DNA of 9,103 nt from assembly GCA_903924715.1 (NCBI GenBank), contig CAIYCP010000240.1:1-9103 (forward strand). Direction: 5' to 3'. Position numbers and translations under genes: made by a program. Positions 5,700-9,103 of this stretch are shown here, one piece after another. Origin of the DNA: an uncultured beta proteobacterium. GTDB lineage: Bacteria; Pseudomonadota; Gammaproteobacteria; Burkholderiales; Burkholderiaceae_B. Within the stretch, counting starts at the first letter, position 1. Each line of letters starts with the position of its first letter. The notes below the pieces were generated by a model. That model saw only the letters and a list, made by a program, of their open reading frames with translations. It made no database searches and was not told the origin of the DNA.

Positions 5700-6863
5700 T
5701 CATTTTGGCTGGGCAGTCGGCGTGGCAGCTACGCGAACTTTTAGTCCGCTGCGTAATAGATCACTGGGACTCATCACAATACGCTCACCCTCAGCGCAAC
5801 CCGAGATAATTTCAACGGTCTTACCAAAATCACGACCCAGTCGCACCTCACGTATTGTGATGACATCATCGGCGCCTACGACTGCAATACGCGTACCGTC
5901 AGCACCCATCATCACTGAAGCGCCAGGCACTACGATTGGTGGCTTTTGAACATTGAGGTTGAATCTAACGGTCGTGTACATCCCCGCCAGCAAGGTTTTG
6001 TCAGGATTCGGCACTTGCACCTCAACGAGCATCGTCCGAGACGCCGGATCCAACGCTTGAGCGTTACGCGTAATCTTTCCTTTGAATACGCGGTCAGGAT
6101 ATTCGCGCAATAAAACATCGGCTTCAGCTCCATCATGAATCATGGGCAAATAGTTTTGTGGAACCGCCACGTAAACGCGAACGGGATCAATCCGATAAAT
6201 GCGATACAGCCAACTGTTCGGATCGTGGCTACCCGCAACGATCAGTGAACCCGTGGTGGCCTTGGCGAGATTACGCGCACCAATCGTTCCGGCGTAGGGA
6301 GCAAAAATCTTTTTAAAACCAGTCATTTCTAAAAGACGGCCAACCTCAGCCTCGGCAGCTGCCGTATCATTTATTCGAGCAGTTAACTCAGCAAAATAGT
6401 TATCAACCTCTTGCTGCGAGACTGCGGCATCTTTCAGCAGCCCTTTGTAGCGTGTGTGAGTGATACGCGCAATATCTAGCCTGGCCTTCTCTTGCAGTGC
6501 CTTTGCTCGAGCCTGATTGAGTTGCTGATCTAGTTCAGGGGCGTCAATTTCAGCCAGTAACTGACCTGCCTGGACCACACTGCCAATATCGACTAGCCAG
6601 CTTTTAACGTAGCCGTCTACGCGTGCGTAAAGAGGCGAATCTTCATAGGCCTTTACATCGCCTGGCAAACTGAGTGAGATTGTTTTGGGGCCGGGCTGGG
6701 CCACAAAGGCGACGACCAATGGAAGATTCGATCCGACTGTGGTGGATGCCTTCGTTGGCGCTTTGAATAGCAGCCCAGCCGCGAGCGTTACTGAAAGCGC
6801 AACCGCTACGCCGAGCCAAAGGTATCTTTTATTTTTATTTAGACCACGCCGCGCGTCGTTCAT
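5700..6863 (-). CDS. RND efflux periplasmic adaptor (membrane fusion protein, HlyD/AcrA-like)
   Basis: The product has 387 residues, a normal length. An uncleaved signal anchor spans about 14-33 (YLWLGVAVALSVTLAAGLLF) after a basic start. The split lipoyl domain is visible as YARVDGYVKSWLVDIGSVV (79-97) with GQLLAEIDAPELDQQL, and again as FAPYAGTIGARNL (187-199). The alpha hairpin lies between them (about 112-180, including RYKGLLKDAAVSQQEVDNY). The beta-barrel follows with RIDPVRVYVAVPQNYLPMI and LDPASRTMLVEVQVPNPDKTL (271-291), then a membrane-proximal part ending at LRSGLKVRV. It bridges the inner-membrane pump and the outer-membrane channel. An in-frame TGA directly precedes the ATG, so no upstream extension is possible. 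The ribosome site is weak, and the start region lies against one arm of a nested inverted repeat. It is divergent from the pump gene. Confidence 0.96.
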   Translation of the reverse strand: MNDARRGLNKNKRYLWLGVAVALSVTLAAGLLFKAPTKASTTVGSNLPLVVAFVAQPGPKTISLSLPGDVKAYEDSPLYARVDGYVKSWLVDIGSVVQAGQLLAEIDAPELDQQLNQARAKALQEKARLDIARITHTRYKGLLKDAAVSQQEVDNYFAELTARINDTAAAEAEVGRLLEMTGFKKIFAPYAGTIGARNLAKATTGSLIVAGSHDPNSWLYRIYRIDPVRVYVAVPQNYLPMIHDGAEADVLLREYPDRVFKGKITRNAQALDPASRTMLVEVQVPNPDKTLLAGMYTTVRFNLNVQKPPIVVPGASVMMGADGTRIAVVGADDVITIREVRLGRDFGKTVEIISGCAEGERIVMSPSDLLRSGLKVRVAATPTAQPK

Positions 6864-6864
6864 T

Positions 6865-6950
6865 CATCGGCCCATTTATTGCGTGAATCGGAAGAACGGT
6901 GCCGCCGATTTGCCAACCCCCAACAAGCGTAATATTATCAGCGGCCGATG
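6865..6950 (-). repeat. nested inverted repeats ending one base before the adaptor start codon
   Basis: The outer arms are CATCGGCC (6865-6872) and GGCCGATG (6943-6950), a perfect eight-base inverted repeat. Inside it, AATCGG (6886-6891) and CCGATT (6905-6910) make a second, six-base pair with a 13-base loop. In the adaptor mRNA the last outer arm would end one base before the ATG at 6863, so a folded leader could mask translation initiation. On DNA the repeated ATCGG/CCGAT units could instead be paired operator half-sites. The symmetry is seen directly; the function is inferred. Confidence 0.4.
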
Positions 6951-6980
6951 CGAAACGTAGTCTTTATATTTTAGGGGTAG

Positions 6981-7002
6981 GTGATATCTAGTTAGATTAC
7001 AC
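6981..7002. promoter_or_regulatory. imperfect palindrome, candidate operator
   Basis: GTGATATCTA (6981-6990) and TAGATTACAC (6993-7002) are inverted around GT, matching at eight of ten positions with a perfect ATCTA-GT-TAGAT core. The size and symmetry suit a dimeric repressor or LysR-type activator site. It lies 75 bases upstream of the pump ATG and just downstream (plus sense) of the AT-rich box. Confidence 0.4.
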
Positions 7003-7022
7003 GCACCCGAGTGAGAACCAAG

Positions 7023-7037
7023 ATCCGCTTAGCGGAT
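7023..7037. promoter_or_regulatory. perfect 15-base palindrome, candidate operator or leader hairpin
   Basis: ATCCGCT, a central T and AGCGGAT form a perfect palindrome 40 bases upstream of the pump start codon. As RNA it could fold with six-base arms and a TTA loop. As DNA it could be a repressor site. There is no T-run behind it on either strand, so it is not an intrinsic terminator. Confidence 0.4.
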
Positions 7038-7077
7038 TATTGTCAAAAGCCGTCGAGCCCAAAATTGGACTTCGCTC

Positions 7078-9103
7078 ATGTGGATTGTCAAACTTGCACT
7101 GCGTAGGCCATACACCTTTGTAGTTGTTTCGCTTCTTTTGATTCTCTTGGGCATTGGTGCCAGCAGCAAGATGCCTCGGGATATTTTCCCGCCGATTAGT
7201 GAACCAATCGTGACCATCATTTGGCAATATCCTGGTTTTCCGCCAGACGATATGGCCAATCAGATTGCGCAATGGAGCGAATTTCTTACCACGCAGTTTG
7301 TCGCAGATATCAAGCAAATCGAATCGCGTAGCATTTTTGGCTTCAGTGTGATCCGACTGTATTTTCAGCCTCACGTTGAAGTCTCCCGGGCTACTGCACA
7401 GGTCACTTCGGTATCACAAACAATCCTGAAAAGATTACCGCTGGGCACGACGCCTCCGTTTATCCTGGTGTATGACCCCTCAAGCGTACCGGTTATGCTC
7501 GTTGCCCTAGACAGCAAAGAAATGAGCGAGGCAGAGCTCTTTGATTTCGGTATGTTTACTGTGCGGCAGGCGTTAGCTCCAGTGGCCGGCGCTCAACTCC
7601 CCCTACCCTATGGCGGCACACCACGCATCATCACGATCGATCTCGATCCGCTTCGCATGCAGGCCCTCGGCGTAACGCCAAACGATGTGAATCGTGCCCT
7701 GAACGCGCAAAATTTAATTCTTCCCACCGGTTCGGTCATGATTGACAAAACCGAATACATGCTGAAAGTCAACAGCAGTCCCGCCACGATGGAATTAATG
7801 AATAAGGTTCCAATCAAAAGCGTGAATGGCAAGATTGTTTATGTCGAAGATATTGGGCATGCCAGAGACGGCAATATGCCCCAAACCAACTTAATTCGCT
7901 ATAACGGCCATAAATCATCGTTGGTTTCTGTGGGCAAATTAGGCTCCGTGTCCACGCTTGACGTGATCGCCGAGTCAAAAATGAGGTTGGATAACATTCC
8001 CACACCCTCTGACCTCAAGTTTTCGATCCTCTTTGATCAGTCTCCTTTTGTTACCAACGCTATTGAAGGCGTCATGATCGAGGGCCTCACTGCGGCGGGA
8101 CTGACCTCTTTACTTATTTTGCTGTTTTTAGGTAGTTGGCGCAGTATGGTCGTTGTTGTGATTTCGATTCCGGTGTGTGTTTTTACTTCAATATTTATTC
8201 TTTATAGTTTTGGGCACACATTGAATTTAATGACGCTTGGAGGGCTCGCGCTGTCAGTCGGTATTTTGGTGGATGATGCCACAGTCACGCTTGAAAATAT
8301 TCATCGACATCTCGAGATGCGAAAAAATTTGATTCAAGCCATCTTAGATGGTGCCCGCGAAATCTCTATTCCTGCCTTCGTATCAACGCTGTGCATTTGT
8401 ATTGTATTTTTACCGATCGGTTTGTTGACCGGTCCTCCAAAACATCTATTCGTTCCGATGGCGCTGGCGGTCGTGTTTGCAATTGTGACGTCGTACTTCA
8501 TGTCTCGCACACTCGTTCCTGTGTTAACACATTATTTAATGCGCAATACACCTCACCTCACGCACTCGGCTACGAATGCGACAAGCGATATAAAAAATAT
8601 TTTTGCACGCGTTTCTATCACGTTTGAAGCTGGCTTTTTACTATTTACTCAGCGCTACATGGCCGCGTTAAAGTGGTCACTTTTAAATCCTAAAAAAATT
8701 CTGACATTTTTTGGGATCGCGGTATTGATTGCTGGCGCGAGCGTACCGTTTGTAGGGCGAGATTTTTTTCCTACGATTGATGCAAACGAATTGCGCTTGC
8801 ATGTCTCTGCGCCCACAGGGACCCGTATCGAAGAAACCGCGGTGTATTTCAGTCAAGTTCAAGAAGCCATTCGTGAACTGGCGGGCTCTGACATTGCTGT
8901 TGTTTTGGATAATATTGGAATCCCTCCGGCCAACAACATTGCCATGAGCGACAACATCACTGTCAGCTCAGCGGATGGCGAGATTTTGATTGCGCTTAGC
9001 CCTGATAGCAAGCGCGGCGCCCAAGAATATATGCGCTTACTGAGGACTCTACTGCCTGAAAAATTTCCCTTACTCTCGTTTTATTTTCAACCCGGCGACA
9101 TGA
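7078..9103 (+). CDS. RND efflux inner-membrane pump (AcrB-like, HAE type), 3' end outside the window
   Basis: The frame is open from the ATG at 7078 to the last base, giving 675 residues of a family usually about 1,000-1,050 long. The start MWIVKLALRRPYTFV leads into transmembrane helix 1 and then PRDIFPPISEPIVTI, the standard opening of AcrB-like pumps. The first periplasmic porter loop runs to about residue 330. Helices 2-6 follow, with helix 4 carrying LSVGILVDDATVTLENIHRH. Asp399 and Asp400 match the proton-relay aspartate pair of AcrB, which separates it from heavy-metal pumps. Helix 7 (ILTFFGIAVLIAGASVPFVG) precedes RDFFPTID and VSAPTGTRIEETA of the second porter loop, where the window ends. 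The ribosome site is weak (TTGGAC, GGA nine bases before ATG). It is divergent from its likely adaptor and channel partners. The substrate is unknown. Confidence 0.96.
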   Translation, partial: MWIVKLALRRPYTFVVVSLLLILLGIGASSKMPRDIFPPISEPIVTIIWQYPGFPPDDMANQIAQWSEFLTTQFVADIKQIESRSIFGFSVIRLYFQPHVEVSRATAQVTSVSQTILKRLPLGTTPPFILVYDPSSVPVMLVALDSKEMSEAELFDFGMFTVRQALAPVAGAQLPLPYGGTPRIITIDLDPLRMQALGVTPNDVNRALNAQNLILPTGSVMIDKTEYMLKVNSSPATMELMNKVPIKSVNGKIVYVEDIGHARDGNMPQTNLIRYNGHKSSLVSVGKLGSVSTLDVIAESKMRLDNIPTPSDLKFSILFDQSPFVTNAIEGVMIEGLTAAGLTSLLILLFLGSWRSMVVVVISIPVCVFTSIFILYSFGHTLNLMTLGGLALSVGILVDDATVTLENIHRHLEMRKNLIQAILDGAREISIPAFVSTLCICIVFLPIGLLTGPPKHLFVPMALAVVFAIVTSYFMSRTLVPVLTHYLMRNTPHLTHSATNATSDIKNIFARVSITFEAGFLLFTQRYMAALKWSLLNPKKILTFFGIAVLIAGASVPFVGRDFFPTIDANELRLHVSAPTGTRIEETAVYFSQVQEAIRELAGSDIAVVLDNIGIPPANNIAMSDNITVSSADGEILIALSPDSKRGAQEYMRLLRTLLPEKFPLLSFYFQPGDM

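Larger units (their letters stand above)
6864..7077. promoter_or_regulatory. divergent control region between the efflux adaptor and the pump
   Basis: This 214-base spacer must hold the start signals for both the adaptor (minus) and the pump (plus). It contains several inverted repeats, listed separately, and an AT-rich stretch TTTATATTTTA at 6963-6973 that could serve as a -10 region in either direction. I found no well-spaced matching -35 element, so no exact promoter is called. No regulator gene lies in the window, although inverted repeats like these are often bound by TetR, MarR or LysR proteins at efflux loci. Confidence 0.6.

Noticed and set aside
7041..7046. Perfect TTGACA on the minus strand, with the 15-base palindrome just downstream of it
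   Set aside because: At 16-18 base spacing the -10 candidates (ATCTTG, TCTTGG, CTTGGT) are poor, so no promoter is called, although its location next to a palindrome is suggestive.
6997..7374. Open frame on the minus strand (125 codons) overlapping the pump start
   Set aside because: It lies antisense to the well-conserved N-terminus of the RND pump and its translation looks like a low-quality shadow.
1..9103. Mobile elements, CRISPR arrays, tRNA or rRNA genes
   Set aside because: No transposase or integrase motifs, terminal repeats with target duplications, regularly spaced repeats or structured RNA genes were seen.

Overview
The window looks like a chromosomal accessory region of a betaproteobacterium, most likely in Burkholderiales and Alcaligenaceae-like. 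The best clue is three separate periplasmic solute-binding proteins of the Bug/TctC family, a family greatly expanded in Bordetella and its relatives. Base composition looks close to half G+C by eye, lower than in Bordetella itself, so I do not name a genus. I see no mobile element, tRNA, rRNA or CRISPR array.

Layout from left to right. The 3' part of a Bug/TctC protein (2-670, plus strand) converges on six minus-strand genes that fill 750-6863. In their direction of transcription these are an RND efflux periplasmic adaptor (6863-5700), a NodT-type outer-membrane lipoprotein channel (5692-4235), a small exported protein of unknown function (4150-3680), a second Bug/TctC protein (3608-2574), an Asp/Glu/hydantoin-racemase-fold protein (2559-1783) and a third Bug/TctC protein (1724-750). 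Gaps are 7, 84, 71, 14 and 58 bases, and I see no convincing terminator between them. Divergent from this block, after a 214-base intergenic region rich in inverted repeats, an RND inner-membrane pump (7078 onward, plus strand) runs off the right edge.

Functionally there are two modules. The pump, adaptor and outer-membrane channel supply all three parts of a tripartite proton-driven efflux system, but the pump is divergent from the other two. The small exported protein sits directly behind them and may be an accessory. The Bug-racemase-Bug module looks like capture of a small organic acid or related carboxylate, coupled to an enzyme of the racemase/decarboxylase fold. No TctA/TctB membrane partner lies in the window. 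Whether the modules share a transcript or function cannot be settled from the sequence.

Nothing here is plainly a new system. The points most worth a second look are the racemase-fold protein, which has lost both family cysteines, the small exported protein beside the pump genes, the nested inverted repeats that end one base before the adaptor start codon, and two palindromes upstream of the pump.
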